Part shown: in pieces, positions 16,802 through 26,086 of the stretch | How the letters are laid out: every line of letters starts with the position of its first letter | Numbering within the stretch: position 1 is the stretch's first letter | From: JAVJUV01 sp047314965 | GTDB taxonomy: Bacteria; Pseudomonadota; Alphaproteobacteria; Rhodobacterales; Rhodobacteraceae | DNA: 64,000 nt | NCBI RefSeq assembly: GCF_047314965.1 | Contig: NZ_JBLBVK010000057.1 | Location: 124,001-188,000, forward strand | Direction: 5' to 3' | Notes under the pieces: model-generated | Told to the model about the DNA's origin: nothing | The model's database searches: none | Seen by the model: only the letters and a program-made list of their open reading frames with translations | Made by a program: the position numbers and the translations under genes

Positions 16802-17845
16802 ATGGGCATGTTCATTCTCAGACGCCTCGGGGTGATGGTCCTGACCGCGATCTGCCTGACTTTCGTGATCTTCTTCCTCACGAACCTCTACCCGAACCTC
16901 GAAAAGCTGGCGAAAACCCAGGGCAACGTCCGCATGACGGACGAGCAGGTGGCCCAGTGGATCGACAACAACGGCTTCGGTCAGCCGCTGCTGATCCGCT
17001 ATGGCCAATGGCTGGGCGTCGCGCCGGGCTGGACCATCACGGGCGAAGACGGCACGGTTCGGGGCCGCTGCATCAATCGCGACAATACAAGCGAGACCGC
17101 GCCGCGGTTCTGCGGCGTCCTTCAGGGCGACTGGGGAACCTCGACCGTCTTCAAGGATGACGTCTCCTCCATCGTCTCGACGCGGCTTGGCCTGACCGGC
17201 AAGCTGATGTTCTGGGTCATGATGCTCATGGTGCCCTCGGCCCTGATCATCGGCGTCCTTGCAGGGATGCGCGAAGGGTCACGACTTGATCGGTCTCTGT
17301 CGACCTTCTCGATCGCTTCCACGGCGACGCCGGAATACGTGTCGGGCGTCATCTTTATCACGTTCCTTGCGTCGTCTGCCGGTGTGAAGTGGTTCAAGGG
17401 CACGGCCACAAGCGCCGCCGACGGCGCCACGTTCGAAAACTTCTTCCTGCCGGTCCTGACGATCGCGCTTTACGGCATGGGATATATCGCGCGGATGACG
17501 CGCGCCTCGATGACCGAGGTGATGACCGCCCAATACATCCGCACCGCGCGGCTCAAGGGCGTCAGCTTCCGGAACATCGTTCTGAAACACGCGCTTCGGA
17601 ACGCGCTGATCGCGCCCTTCACGGTGATCATGCTCCAGTTCCCGTGGTTGCTGAACGGCGTCGTGATCGTCGAGACGCTGTTCAACTACAAGGGCTTCGG
17701 CTGGACGCTGGTGCAGGCGGCGGGCAACAACGACATCGAGCTCCTGCTTGCCTGTTCGGTCGTCGCTGTCTTCGTCGTGCTGGTCACCCAGCTGATATCC
17801 GACATCGGGTATGTCTTCCTGAACCCCCGTATCCGGATCGCGTGA
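16802..17845 (+). CDS. ABC transporter permease (DppB-like)
   Basis: A 347-residue inner-membrane permease with about six hydrophobic segments and the binding-protein-dependent permease loop near residues 235-262 (YIRTARLKGVSFRNIVLKHA), the EAA motif that contacts the ATPase. A GGAGG ribosome site lies 7 bases ahead. It contains a periplasmic insertion (about residues 50-110) that is longer than in E. coli DppB and includes cysteines 89 and 101. It pairs with the next permease. Confidence 0.92.
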   Translation: MGMFILRRLGVMVLTAICLTFVIFFLTNLYPNLEKLAKTQGNVRMTDEQVAQWIDNNGFGQPLLIRYGQWLGVAPGWTITGEDGTVRGRCINRDNTSETAPRFCGVLQGDWGTSTVFKDDVSSIVSTRLGLTGKLMFWVMMLMVPSALIIGVLAGMREGSRLDRSLSTFSIASTATPEYVSGVIFITFLASSAGVKWFKGTATSAADGATFENFFLPVLTIALYGMGYIARMTRASMTEVMTAQYIRTARLKGVSFRNIVLKHALRNALIAPFTVIMLQFPWLLNGVVIVETLFNYKGFGWTLVQAAGNNDIELLLACSVVAVFVVLVTQLISDIGYVFLNPRIRIA

Positions 17846-17858
17846 GGAGGAGCCAGAC

Positions 17859-19271
17859 ATGGAACAACTGACCTGGACCGGAAGCCTCTCCTTCCTGAAT
17901 CCCATCTTCGTGGGTCTCTGGGCCCTGTTCGCGGTAAGCGTCCTGGCGCAGATCGTGCTCAGCTTCTTTTCGGGCGCCCACGAATACCAGGGCGGCGCCC
18001 TCGCGGGAAAACGTACGCCCTTCGACTATGCCACCACGGCGACGAAGTTCACTTTCGGCCTGATCCTGCTGGTGACGCTCGGATACCTCGCGGGGGGCAT
18101 CCTGATGCCTTCGATCGAGGCAAAGGGCATTATCGGAACGCTTGCGACCCGGCTTTTGCCGGTCTGGATCGCGCTGGCGGTGACCTTTGCCCTCTCCATA
18201 ACCTTCAAGCGGCGTCTCGGCCTTTACGGAAAGCTGTTCGACTCGACCATCGGCATGATCGGCTTCGGCATCGTCATGTTCTGGGTTTTCACAGCCATCT
18301 TCGGAGCGATGGACCTGATCGTCACGCACGATCCCCTGTCGCAGGTCTCGGGAATGAAGAACAAGCTGCCCGGAGAGCCGACCCCCGAGGGTGAGGGCAT
18401 CTATCCCTATTATCTCCTGGGCGGCGACAACCTTGCACGCGACGTCTTCAGCCGGGCGGTCAAGGGCTCGTGGGAAGTGATCCGCATCGCGCCCTTCGCG
18501 ACGCTGTTCGCCTTCATGGTCGGTATCACTCTGGGTCTTCCGGCGGCCTATTACGGCGGCAGGCTCGACACATTCCTGACCTTCCTTGCGAACCTGATCC
18601 TGGCCTTCCCGGTGATCCTTCTGTTCTACCTTCTGGTCACGCCCGAAATCGTGCTGACCGGTATCCCGGTGTACATGGCGGCAGTGCTCTTCCTGTTCCC
18701 GATCATCTTCCTGGTGATCCTGATCAATTCGCGGTTCTACGTGCAACCCGCGAAGCGGAACCTCTATATCGCGATCACTCTGGCCATCGGCCTGTGGCTC
18801 TATGCAGGCATCGCGTGGAACGCCGATCCGCTTGGCATCATCGAATTCCCGCCCAACCTTCTGGTGGTCTTCGTCTCGGTGGTTTTCGTGAACTCGCCGA
18901 CTGTCTTCCGGATCGTCCGGGGCATCGCGCTGGACATCAAGACGCGGGACTACGTGGCCGCCGGTCAGACGCGGGGCGAGGGGCCGTGGTACATCATGCT
19001 TTGGGAGATCCTGCCCAATGCGCGTGGACCGCTGATCGTCGATTTCTGCCTGAGGATCGGGTACACGACCATCCTTCTCGGCACGCTCGGCTTCTTCGGT
19101 CTGGGACTCTCGCCGGAAAGCCCGGACTGGGGTTCCACGATCAACGACGGACGCAAGCTTCTCTCCATCTACCCGCACCCTGCGCTTGTTCCGGCACTCA
19201 GCCTGATGAGCCTGGTGCTGGGTCTCAACCTCCTCGCCGATGGCCTGCGGGAAGAAAGCCTGAGGGACTGA
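17859..19271 (+). CDS. ABC transporter permease (DppC-like, long N-terminal extension)
   Basis: A 470-residue permease, about 170 residues longer than typical DppC. The extra N-terminal part adds several hydrophobic segments (about residues 20-40, 65-85, 105-125 and 135-155) before the canonical DppC core, which starts near GGDNLARDVFSRAVKGS. The EAA loop lies around residues 365-390 (DYVAAGQTRGEGPWYIMLWE). It begins 13 bases after the DppB-like gene, behind a GAGGAGG ribosome site. The extra membrane region is seen in some roseobacter importers; its function is unknown. Confidence 0.9.
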   Translation: MEQLTWTGSLSFLNPIFVGLWALFAVSVLAQIVLSFFSGAHEYQGGALAGKRTPFDYATTATKFTFGLILLVTLGYLAGGILMPSIEAKGIIGTLATRLLPVWIALAVTFALSITFKRRLGLYGKLFDSTIGMIGFGIVMFWVFTAIFGAMDLIVTHDPLSQVSGMKNKLPGEPTPEGEGIYPYYLLGGDNLARDVFSRAVKGSWEVIRIAPFATLFAFMVGITLGLPAAYYGGRLDTFLTFLANLILAFPVILLFYLLVTPEIVLTGIPVYMAAVLFLFPIIFLVILINSRFYVQPAKRNLYIAITLAIGLWLYAGIAWNADPLGIIEFPPNLLVVFVSVVFVNSPTVFRIVRGIALDIKTRDYVAAGQTRGEGPWYIMLWEILPNARGPLIVDFCLRIGYTTILLGTLGFFGLGLSPESPDWGSTINDGRKLLSIYPHPALVPALSLMSLVLGLNLLADGLREESLRD

Positions 19272-19273
19272 GC

Positions 19274-19420
19274 ATGGAAACCGGACGTCTTCCTTTCGAA
19301 AATGCTGCGGGAAGTCGGGGGCAGCGCCCGCGGGCGGTCTGGCAGGTTGCCATACCTTTTGCCGACGTTTTACCGACGCCTGTCCGACGCCTGATTCCCA
19401 CTGTTGAAGGAGTGCTCTGA
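19274..19420 (+). CDS. Possible 48-residue ORF linking permease and ATPase genes
   Basis: An ATG two bases after the permease stop opens 48 codons whose TGA overlaps the ATPase ATG (TGATG). The product is hydrophilic and resembles nothing I know. Third-position GC is lower than in the neighbours, which argues against a conserved protein. It could instead be a coupling cistron that feeds ribosomes to the ATPase start. Confidence 0.25.
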   Translation: METGRLPFENAAGSRGQRPRAVWQVAIPFADVLPTPVRRLIPTVEGVL

Positions 19421-21504
19421 TGGCCAAGTGGGATTACGACGGACCGATCCTCGAGATCGAAAACCTGTCCATCAGCTTCTTTACCCGGCTTCGCGAAATT
19501 CCTGCCGTGATGGACTTTTCCTGCGTCGTTCAACCCGGCGAGGCGATGGGCCTTGTGGGCGAGTCGGGGTGTGGAAAAAGTACTGTGGCCCTTGGTGTCA
19601 TGCAGGACCTTGGCGTCAACGGCCGGATCGTCGGCGGCTCGATCAGGTTCAAGGGCCGCGACCTGAACGAGATGACCCAGGACCAGCTGCGCAAGGTTCG
19701 CGGCAGTGAAATCGCGATGATCTACCAGGAGCCCATGGCTTCTCTGAACCCGGCGATGAAGATCGGCAAACAGCTTATGGAAGTGCCGATGATCCACGAG
19801 GGCGTGGACGAAAAAGAGGCGTATAAACGGGCCCTTGAGGTGGTCACCGATGTGCGTTTGCCTGACCCGGAGCGGATGCTGAACAGCTATCCGCACCAGC
19901 TCTCGGGCGGTCAGCAGCAGCGGATCGTGATCGCCATGGCGCTGATGTCGAAACCATCCCTTCTGATCCTCGACGAACCCACAACGGCGCTCGACGTGAC
20001 CGTTGAAGCCGCCGTGGTCGAACTGGTGAAGGACCTCGGAAAGAAATACGGCACATCGATGCTTTTCATCAGCCACAACCTTGGGCTGGTGTTGGAGACC
20101 TGCGACCGGATCTGCGTGATGTACTCCGGCGAAGCCGTCGAGGCAGGTTCGATCGAGGACGTGTTCGACAAGATGCGGCATCCCTATACCCAGGCGTTGT
20201 TCCGCTCTATTCCGCTGCCAGGCGCCGACAAGAACGCCCGTCCTCTCGTCGCCATTCCGGGCAACTTCCCGCTGCCCCACGAACGCCCGAACGGCTGCAA
20301 CTTCGGTCCCCGCTGCGATTATTTCGAAGCCGGGCGATGCGATGCGGGCGATATCAGGATGGATTCGATCGAAGGCGACGATCGTCATGAAAGCCGCTGC
20401 CTGAGATTCCGGGAGATCGACTGGGATGCCCCGATTGCCGCGGGTGCGACGCACGAGAAGGCCGAACCGGGCCAGGTCGTTCTCAAGATGGAAAATCTGA
20501 AGAAATACTACGAGGTCGCGGCCAATGCCTTGTTCGGCGGTAAGGAGCGCAAGGTCGTGAAAGCCAACGAGACGCTGTCCTTCGAGGCCCGCGAAAGTGA
20601 GACTCTGGCCATTGTTGGCGAGTCCGGATGCGGCAAGTCGACCTTCGCCAAGGTCCTTATGGGGCTGGAGACGGCCACATCGGGGCGCATTCTTCTCGAT
20701 AACAACGAGATCCAGGATATCCCCATCGAGGAACGCGACACCAAGACGATCTCGAGCGTCCAGATGGTGTTTCAGAACCCCTTCGACACGCTGAACCCCT
20801 CGATGACCGTCGGGCGTCAGATCATACGCGCGCTGGAGATCTTCGGTGTCGGCAAGACCGAAGAGAGCCGTCGCAAACATATGCTTGAACTTCTCGATCT
20901 GGTGAAACTGCCGCGCGAGTTCGCCGAGCGCATGCCGCGGCAGTTGTCCGGCGGGCAGAAGCAGCGGGTCGGCATCGCGCGGGCCTTTGCGGGTGGTGCG
21001 CGGATCGTGATCGCCGATGAGCCCGTTTCGGCTCTGGACGTTTCCGTGCAGGCTGCAGTGACCGATCTCCTTATGGAAATTCAACGGAACGAGAAGACGA
21101 CGCTTCTTTTCATTTCCCATGATCTGTCGATCGTTCGCTATCTCGCTGACCGGGTCATGGTCATGTACCTTGGCCATGTGGTCGAGATCGGAGACACCAA
21201 TCAGGTCTTCTCGCCGCCCTATCACCCCTATACCGAGGCGCTTCTCTCGGCCGTGCCCATCGCGGATACGAGTGTGAAGAAGAAGCATGTGGTGCTGGAA
21301 GGCGACATCCCATCGGCCATGAACCCGCCGCCAGGGTGCCCGTTCCAGACGCGATGCAACTGGAAATCCAAAGTGGCTGGCGGTCTCTGTGACAGGGAGG
21401 TGCCACCGATGAGGACATTGGGTGAGGGCCATCAGATCAAATGCCATCTGCCGGAAGAGGCACTTGCCGAGATGGAGCCGGTGATCAGGATCGCGGCCGA
21501 GTAA
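19420..21504 (+). CDS. ABC transporter ATP-binding protein, two fused NBDs (DppD-DppF-like)
   Basis: A 694-residue fusion of two oligopeptide-importer ATPases. The first has Walker A GESGCGKS (47-54), the second GESGCGKS (400-407); each is followed by a LSGGQ signature and an LDEP or ADEP Walker B. Each half ends in the cysteine-containing oligopeptide-transporter C-terminal extension (NGCNFGPRCDYFEAGRC and PPGCPFQTRCNWKS), typical of DppD/OppF-type subunits that may carry an iron-sulfur cluster. It energises the two permeases upstream. Confidence 0.93.
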   Translation: MAKWDYDGPILEIENLSISFFTRLREIPAVMDFSCVVQPGEAMGLVGESGCGKSTVALGVMQDLGVNGRIVGGSIRFKGRDLNEMTQDQLRKVRGSEIAMIYQEPMASLNPAMKIGKQLMEVPMIHEGVDEKEAYKRALEVVTDVRLPDPERMLNSYPHQLSGGQQQRIVIAMALMSKPSLLILDEPTTALDVTVEAAVVELVKDLGKKYGTSMLFISHNLGLVLETCDRICVMYSGEAVEAGSIEDVFDKMRHPYTQALFRSIPLPGADKNARPLVAIPGNFPLPHERPNGCNFGPRCDYFEAGRCDAGDIRMDSIEGDDRHESRCLRFREIDWDAPIAAGATHEKAEPGQVVLKMENLKKYYEVAANALFGGKERKVVKANETLSFEARESETLAIVGESGCGKSTFAKVLMGLETATSGRILLDNNEIQDIPIEERDTKTISSVQMVFQNPFDTLNPSMTVGRQIIRALEIFGVGKTEESRRKHMLELLDLVKLPREFAERMPRQLSGGQKQRVGIARAFAGGARIVIADEPVSALDVSVQAAVTDLLMEIQRNEKTTLLFISHDLSIVRYLADRVMVMYLGHVVEIGDTNQVFSPPYHPYTEALLSAVPIADTSVKKKHVVLEGDIPSAMNPPPGCPFQTRCNWKSKVAGGLCDREVPPMRTLGEGHQIKCHLPEEALAEMEPVIRIAAE

Positions 21505-21586
21505 AGGAACCCGTTCCGGGTCGCGGTGCTTCCAAGACTGTTCAAGGTGGCGTGTTCTGCTAGGCTGTCCAAAAGGAATGGGCACG

Positions 21587-22240
21587 ATGCGCGATTTTCG
21601 GGACGTCATCCCTGACGAAATTCTGGGTTTCTGGTTTCCCGAAGGTTTGGCGGAGGCCGACGAACAGACCGTTCGTGCCTTCTGGACGAGCCGCATGCAG
21701 GGCGGAATGGACGAGGCCATTATCCGCGACTATGCCGACACCGCCCGTGCCGCGGCCGAAGGCCGGTTCGATCACTGGGCCGGTTCGGCGCGTGGACGCC
21801 TGGCTCTCATCCTCTTGCTGGATCAGTTTCCGCGCTCTCTCTGGCGCGATAGTCCCGCGGCTTTCGGGCAGGATTTCAAGTCGTGCCGCCTGGCGTTGGA
21901 AGGTCTGAAGAACGGGCACTACGATGCGCTGGACCATTTTCATGAAAAGCAGTTCTACGTGATCTGCATTTCTCACTGCGAGGGTCCTGACCATCTGGAG
22001 CGCATGGACCTGTGCGTCTCGCTGAACGAAGACATGCTGAAGTCTGCGCGGACAGAATTGATCCGCATGTCAGCCGAGTCCGGTCTCGCCCAGGCGCAGC
22101 GCGTTCGGGACATCATCCTTCGTTTTGGGCGCCATCCCCACCGAAACCCCATATACGGCCGAATTTCGACCCCTGCTGAGCAGGCGTATATCGATGTGGG
22201 GGATTTTCCCCATGTGCGCAATGCAGAGGCCGAGGCCTGA
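21587..22240 (+). CDS. DUF924 family protein
   Basis: A 217-residue soluble helical protein of the DUF924 family, recognised from DEILGFWFPEGL at the start, LILLLDQFPRSLWRD near residue 75, and FYVICISHCEGPDHLERM. Function is unestablished. ATG 21587 is preferred over 21578 because AAGGA lies nine bases before it but touches the earlier one. It is separated from the ABC operon by 82 bp and from exonuclease III by 83 bp, so it may have its own promoter. Confidence 0.9.
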   Translation: MRDFRDVIPDEILGFWFPEGLAEADEQTVRAFWTSRMQGGMDEAIIRDYADTARAAAEGRFDHWAGSARGRLALILLLDQFPRSLWRDSPAAFGQDFKSCRLALEGLKNGHYDALDHFHEKQFYVICISHCEGPDHLERMDLCVSLNEDMLKSARTELIRMSAESGLAQAQRVRDIILRFGRHPHRNPIYGRISTPAEQAYIDVGDFPHVRNAEAEA

Positions 22241-22323
22241 ATTCGGACTGGAACCTCCGCCGGTTTTCCCGCAGCACTGTACTTCGGAGAAGTCGTGCCC
22301 ATATTGGGCTTGGGAGTTTATGA

Positions 22324-23112
22324 ATGCCGTTCACACTTGCAACCTGGAACATCAACTCGGTCCGTCTGCGGGAGGGACTGGTCTGCAAGCTTCTTGAACA
22401 GGAAAGCCCCGACATACTCTGCCTTCAGGAGTGCAAGTCACCCGTCGAAAAGATCCCGCTGGACCGGTTCAACGCACTTGGATACCGGCACATCGTTGCG
22501 CGCGGTCAAAAGGGCTATAACGGCGTGGCCATCCTGTCGAAGCTGCCCATAGTGGATGCGGGCGATGTGGATTATGCTTCACTTGGCCACGCGCGCCATG
22601 TCGCGGCGCGGCTGGAGAATGGTGTCACGGTCCACAATTTCTACGTTCCCGCCGGTGGCGACGTGCCGGATCGCGAAGTGAACGAGAAATTCGGCCAGAA
22701 GCTGGATTACCTGACCGAGATGCGTGACGCTTTCCATTCGGGGAAGCCCGAGAAGTCGATCCTCGTCGGCGATCTGAACATCGCGCCCCGCGAGGATGAC
22801 GTCTGGAATCACAAACAGCTACTCAAGGTGGTCAGCCACACCCCGATCGAGGTCGAGCATCTGGGCGAGACGCAGGACGCGGGCAGGTGGGTGGACATTA
22901 CCCGAAAGGACATTCCGGAGGGGCAGCTCTATAGCTGGTGGTCTTACCGGGCGCGAGATTGGGACGAAGCCGACAAGGGACGTCGCCTGGATCATATCTG
23001 GGCAACGCCTGACATCGCCAATGCAGGGCATTCCAGCAGGATTCTGCGCGCGGCCCGCGGCTGGGAGCAGCCAAGCGATCACGCACCGGTTTTTGCGACT
23101 TTCGATTTGTAG
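22324..23112 (+). CDS. xthA: Exodeoxyribonuclease III
   Basis: A 262-residue EEP-family AP endonuclease/3'-5' exonuclease. Key motifs are TWNINSVR at the N-terminus, LQECKS with the metal-binding glutamate, GDLNIAP with the catalytic Asp-Asn, and the C-terminal SDHAPV with the catalytic histidine. The length matches E. coli XthA. It acts in base excision repair on abasic sites and blocked 3' ends. It is 36 bp upstream of the FAD-oxidase operon and in the same direction, which does not by itself imply a functional link. Confidence 0.95.
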   Translation: MPFTLATWNINSVRLREGLVCKLLEQESPDILCLQECKSPVEKIPLDRFNALGYRHIVARGQKGYNGVAILSKLPIVDAGDVDYASLGHARHVAARLENGVTVHNFYVPAGGDVPDREVNEKFGQKLDYLTEMRDAFHSGKPEKSILVGDLNIAPREDDVWNHKQLLKVVSHTPIEVEHLGETQDAGRWVDITRKDIPEGQLYSWWSYRARDWDEADKGRRLDHIWATPDIANAGHSSRILRAARGWEQPSDHAPVFATFDL

Positions 23113-23148
23113 AGGAGATTTGGAGATGCGGCTTGGAATGATCGGGTC

Positions 23149-24639
23149 ATGGGCACGCTGACACGTCGGGCCGCGCTGCTTGGAGGTGGCGCACTTGTTG
23201 GCGGCGTGATCGGCCACACCATCGCTGGAAACGCGCCCAGTCTCGTGGGAACGAACTCGCTTGCGCCCGTGGGTGGCCAGGGCACTCTGAATGACGCGAG
23301 CCTGCTGAACGAAACGCCCGTATTCCGCCACGTGGTCATGACCGAAGATCCCGGCGAAGCCCTGATCGATCGGCTGCGTGGAGAGCTGGCGTCGGCCCGT
23401 GCCGAGGGCCGGCCATTCAATGTCGGCGCCGCGCGTCATTCGATGGGCGGACACGCGATCCCGCGCGAGGGGCACGCGGTGACGTTCGATAACGCGAATC
23501 TGCAGCCGGATACGGGGAACGGAACTTTCCGCGTGCATTCCGGGGCCCGGTGGAGCCAGGTCATCGCCGCGCTGGATCCAATCGGGTTCGGGCCGAAGGT
23601 TATGCAATCCAATAACGATTTTGGCGTTGCGGCCACGTTCTGCGTGAATGCGCACGGCTGGCCCGTGCCGCACGGCCCGATGGGCGCGACGGTGCAAAGC
23701 CTGAGGATCATGCTGGCGGATGGAGAGGTCGTGACGGCCTCGCGGACCGAGAACGCCGACCTCTTCCGGACGACCATGGGCGGTTACGGTCTGACCGGCG
23801 CGATCATCGACATGGTGGTCGAGATGGCACCGAACCGTCGATTGCATCCGACCTTCGAGCGCATGTCATCCCGGGACTTCGCTCCTGCGTTCGTGCAGAC
23901 TTGCGAAAGCGGCGAAGTCAACATGGCCTATGGGCGGTTGAACGTGGACAGGGAAGGTTTCTTCGAAAACGCGCTTATGATCACCTATCGGGAGTCTGCG
24001 AATCAGGACGATCTGCCGCCCGCTGCCGGTTCGGGGTTCATGAGCCATGCCGCCGCCCGCGTGTTCCGGGCGCAGCTTTCCAACGAAACCGGGAAGAAGC
24101 TGAGGTGGTGGTTCGAGTCGTCTTTGGGTCCGGTGATCGGGGACGGAGAGGTTACGCGCAATTCGCTGCTGAACGAGCCCGTGGTGACGCTGGACGATGG
24201 CGATCCCGCGCGCACCGACATCCTGCACGAATACTTCGTTCCGGCGGACCGCTTTGCCGACTTCATGACCGTCTGTCAGGATGTCATCCCGTCCAGCTAC
24301 CAGGAGATGATGAACATTACGCTGCGCTATGTCCGGGCCGACGCTGAAAGCGTGCTTTCCTATGCGCCAAGTGCCCGGATCGCCTGCGTCATGCTCTTCA
24401 GCCAGGAGATGACGGTGCGCGCCGAAGCCGACCATAAGAGGATGACACGCGATCTGATCGACAGGGTGCTGGAAATCGGCGGAACCTACTATCTGCCCTA
24501 CCGGCCTCATCCAACAATCACTCAACTCCGACGTGGCTATCCCAGCGCCGAAGCATTTGTTCGCGCAAAACAGGACCTCGATCCCGGTCTCGTGTTCCGC
24601 AATCAGTTCTGGGACACTTACCTTGGAGATCTTGCATGA
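23149..24639 (+). CDS. FAD-linked oxidase (PCMH/VAO type) with Tat-like leader
   Basis: A 496-residue oxidoreductase. The N-terminus TRRAALLGGGALVGGVIG resembles a twin-arginine signal or anchor, so an exported location is likely. The FAD domain shows NVGAARHSMGG, close to the covalent-FAD or flavin-contact segment of aldonolactone oxidase/DprE1-type enzymes, and the C-terminal part resembles their substrate domain. It starts a four-gene cluster of overlapping genes with three membrane or anchored proteins of unknown role. The substrate, perhaps a sugar lactone, polyol or lipid-linked sugar, is undetermined. Confidence 0.88.
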   Translation: MGTLTRRAALLGGGALVGGVIGHTIAGNAPSLVGTNSLAPVGGQGTLNDASLLNETPVFRHVVMTEDPGEALIDRLRGELASARAEGRPFNVGAARHSMGGHAIPREGHAVTFDNANLQPDTGNGTFRVHSGARWSQVIAALDPIGFGPKVMQSNNDFGVAATFCVNAHGWPVPHGPMGATVQSLRIMLADGEVVTASRTENADLFRTTMGGYGLTGAIIDMVVEMAPNRRLHPTFERMSSRDFAPAFVQTCESGEVNMAYGRLNVDREGFFENALMITYRESANQDDLPPAAGSGFMSHAAARVFRAQLSNETGKKLRWWFESSLGPVIGDGEVTRNSLLNEPVVTLDDGDPARTDILHEYFVPADRFADFMTVCQDVIPSSYQEMMNITLRYVRADAESVLSYAPSARIACVMLFSQEMTVRAEADHKRMTRDLIDRVLEIGGTYYLPYRPHPTITQLRRGYPSAEAFVRAKQDLDPGLVFRNQFWDTYLGDLA

Positions 24640-25040
24640 CAACACTCCGGAAAATCGCGCTGGGCTATTTCGTCGTTCTTCTTGGGGCCGCCTCTCTGAA
24701 CTACATTCCGGGCGTAACGGACGCGGATGGCGTTGCCTTCGGTGTCTTTGCGCTGGATATCTTTGATGACGCGCTGCACGCGGCGTCAGCCGCATGGGCG
24801 CTGGTCGCGGCATTGGTCTCTTCGAAGGCGGCACGGACCTTCCTTGTCCTGTTCGGCGCGCTCTATCTGGGCGATGGTGCCCTTGGTCTTGCGACCGGCT
24901 CGGGTTACCTCGACTTCGGGATCTTCACATATGGCGTTCAGGACTTCGGTTTCGGCTTCAAGATCCTCGCCAATCTTCCCCACATTGCGCTGGGCGGCAT
25001 CGCGCTGGCATCCGGTCTCTGGTTTGGCCGTCGGGCATGA
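24636..25040 (+). CDS. Small integral membrane protein, DUF4383-like
   Basis: A 134-residue protein with four hydrophobic segments (about residues 6-24, 38-60, 66-85 and 105-128), resembling the DUF4383 family of small four-helix membrane proteins. Its ATG overlaps the FAD-oxidase stop (ATGA), so the genes are translationally coupled. A role as membrane partner or anchor for the oxidase is an inference from position only. Confidence 0.8.
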   Translation: MTTLRKIALGYFVVLLGAASLNYIPGVTDADGVAFGVFALDIFDDALHAASAAWALVAALVSSKAARTFLVLFGALYLGDGALGLATGSGYLDFGIFTYGVQDFGFGFKILANLPHIALGGIALASGLWFGRRA

Positions 25041-26086
25041 GGTGGCTGTGGAGATGGATCGCGCGGTGCATCCTGGTATTTGGCACACTGGCCGCTTTGC
25101 TGATCTCACCGGTGATCTATACCGAAATCGCCTGCACCGCTTCGCCCGAATTCTCGCGGTATTCCCCGATTATCACCGACCCTGATTGGCAACGGGCCGA
25201 AAGCCGGACTTTGACCACGTATCCGGAGTGGCACATCGTTCATGCCTATGACGACTACGCGCGTGTTCTGCGGGACGGCGATCCACACGATTTTGGTTTC
25301 ATTCGAGCGATCACCGGGTTCTGGACGGCGCTATGTCCGCTGAAGGAGAGAGCTGACGCGATGGGTGGCATGACAGGTGACAGCAAGATGACGATCTACA
25401 CGATCGGCGTCAGCTTTACCGCAGAACTTCTTGCGAAGGCCGCCTACGAAGAGACGCTGGGCCGCTTTACGGCGTGGATGCGGGGCGATGCCCGTGCTCC
25501 ATTGGATGATGTGAGCGCCGGGCAGGCCGCCGCCTATGCAGAGTTCCTGCAGCAGGTGCCATGGTACAAATGGGATTTCCAAAGGGACGCGCTGGCACTT
25601 CGCGACACTGCCACGGATGTTCCGCGCGACCGTGAACGCGCTCTGGCCCTCGGAATCGAATATGGCGTGAAAGCCGCCTATGCCGAGGTGATTGCGTCTG
25701 CCGTCGAAGGGATCGGAGCCGACCAGTTGCGTCTAAGGTCGATCGTCTCGGGCCTTTCGATCGAGGAATTGTCCGCTGTGGACGGCGTGAGTGTCATCGC
25801 TGAACGTGAGGAGGGTGTCGAGATCGAGACCGATCGCTACCGGGCCTTTACACGGATACTGGAACGTCTTGTCGGGGCCGGCGCGGAGCTTGTCGAGATC
25901 GCGGGCAATGACGAGATCCTGTTCACGGCTGTTTCGGACAATCCCACCGCCGCAGGGGCGCTCTACAGTTTTCCCCGGCAGGGTTACGGCGACTGGAGGC
26001 ATTTGATCCTTTCTCCGGTGCCAGAGCTGGCAGATCGGCTGCGTTTTCTTGGTGAGTTGAGGCTGGAGCATGTCCACGATTATTAA
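25037..26086 (+). CDS. Membrane-anchored protein of unknown function
   Basis: A 349-residue protein with one N-terminal hydrophobic segment (about residues 8-27) and a long soluble, mostly helical domain predicted to face the periplasm. I recognise no catalytic motif. Notable stretches are TTYPEWHIVHAYDDYARVL and a central WYKWDF. ATG 25037 overlaps the preceding stop (ATGA); a longer in-frame opening back to 24794 lies over the previous gene and is not credible. It is the third gene of the oxidase cluster. Confidence 0.82.
   Translation: MRWLWRWIARCILVFGTLAALLISPVIYTEIACTASPEFSRYSPIITDPDWQRAESRTLTTYPEWHIVHAYDDYARVLRDGDPHDFGFIRAITGFWTALCPLKERADAMGGMTGDSKMTIYTIGVSFTAELLAKAAYEETLGRFTAWMRGDARAPLDDVSAGQAAAYAEFLQQVPWYKWDFQRDALALRDTATDVPRDRERALALGIEYGVKAAYAEVIASAVEGIGADQLRLRSIVSGLSIEELSAVDGVSVIAEREEGVEIETDRYRAFTRILERLVGAGAELVEIAGNDEILFTAVSDNPTAAGALYSFPRQGYGDWRHLILSPVPELADRLRFLGELRLEHVHDY

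Noticed and set aside
17784..19427. Leftward 547-codon frame opposite the DppC-like permease
   Set aside because: Antisense shadow rich in Asp/Glu/Arg/His because the real gene is hydrophobic; no motif.
19225..21720. Very long leftward open frame (about 830 codons) opposite the fused ABC ATPase
   Set aside because: It is an antisense shadow of a high-GC gene. The product is rich in Arg/His/Gly with no family features, while the plus frame has two complete ABC domains.
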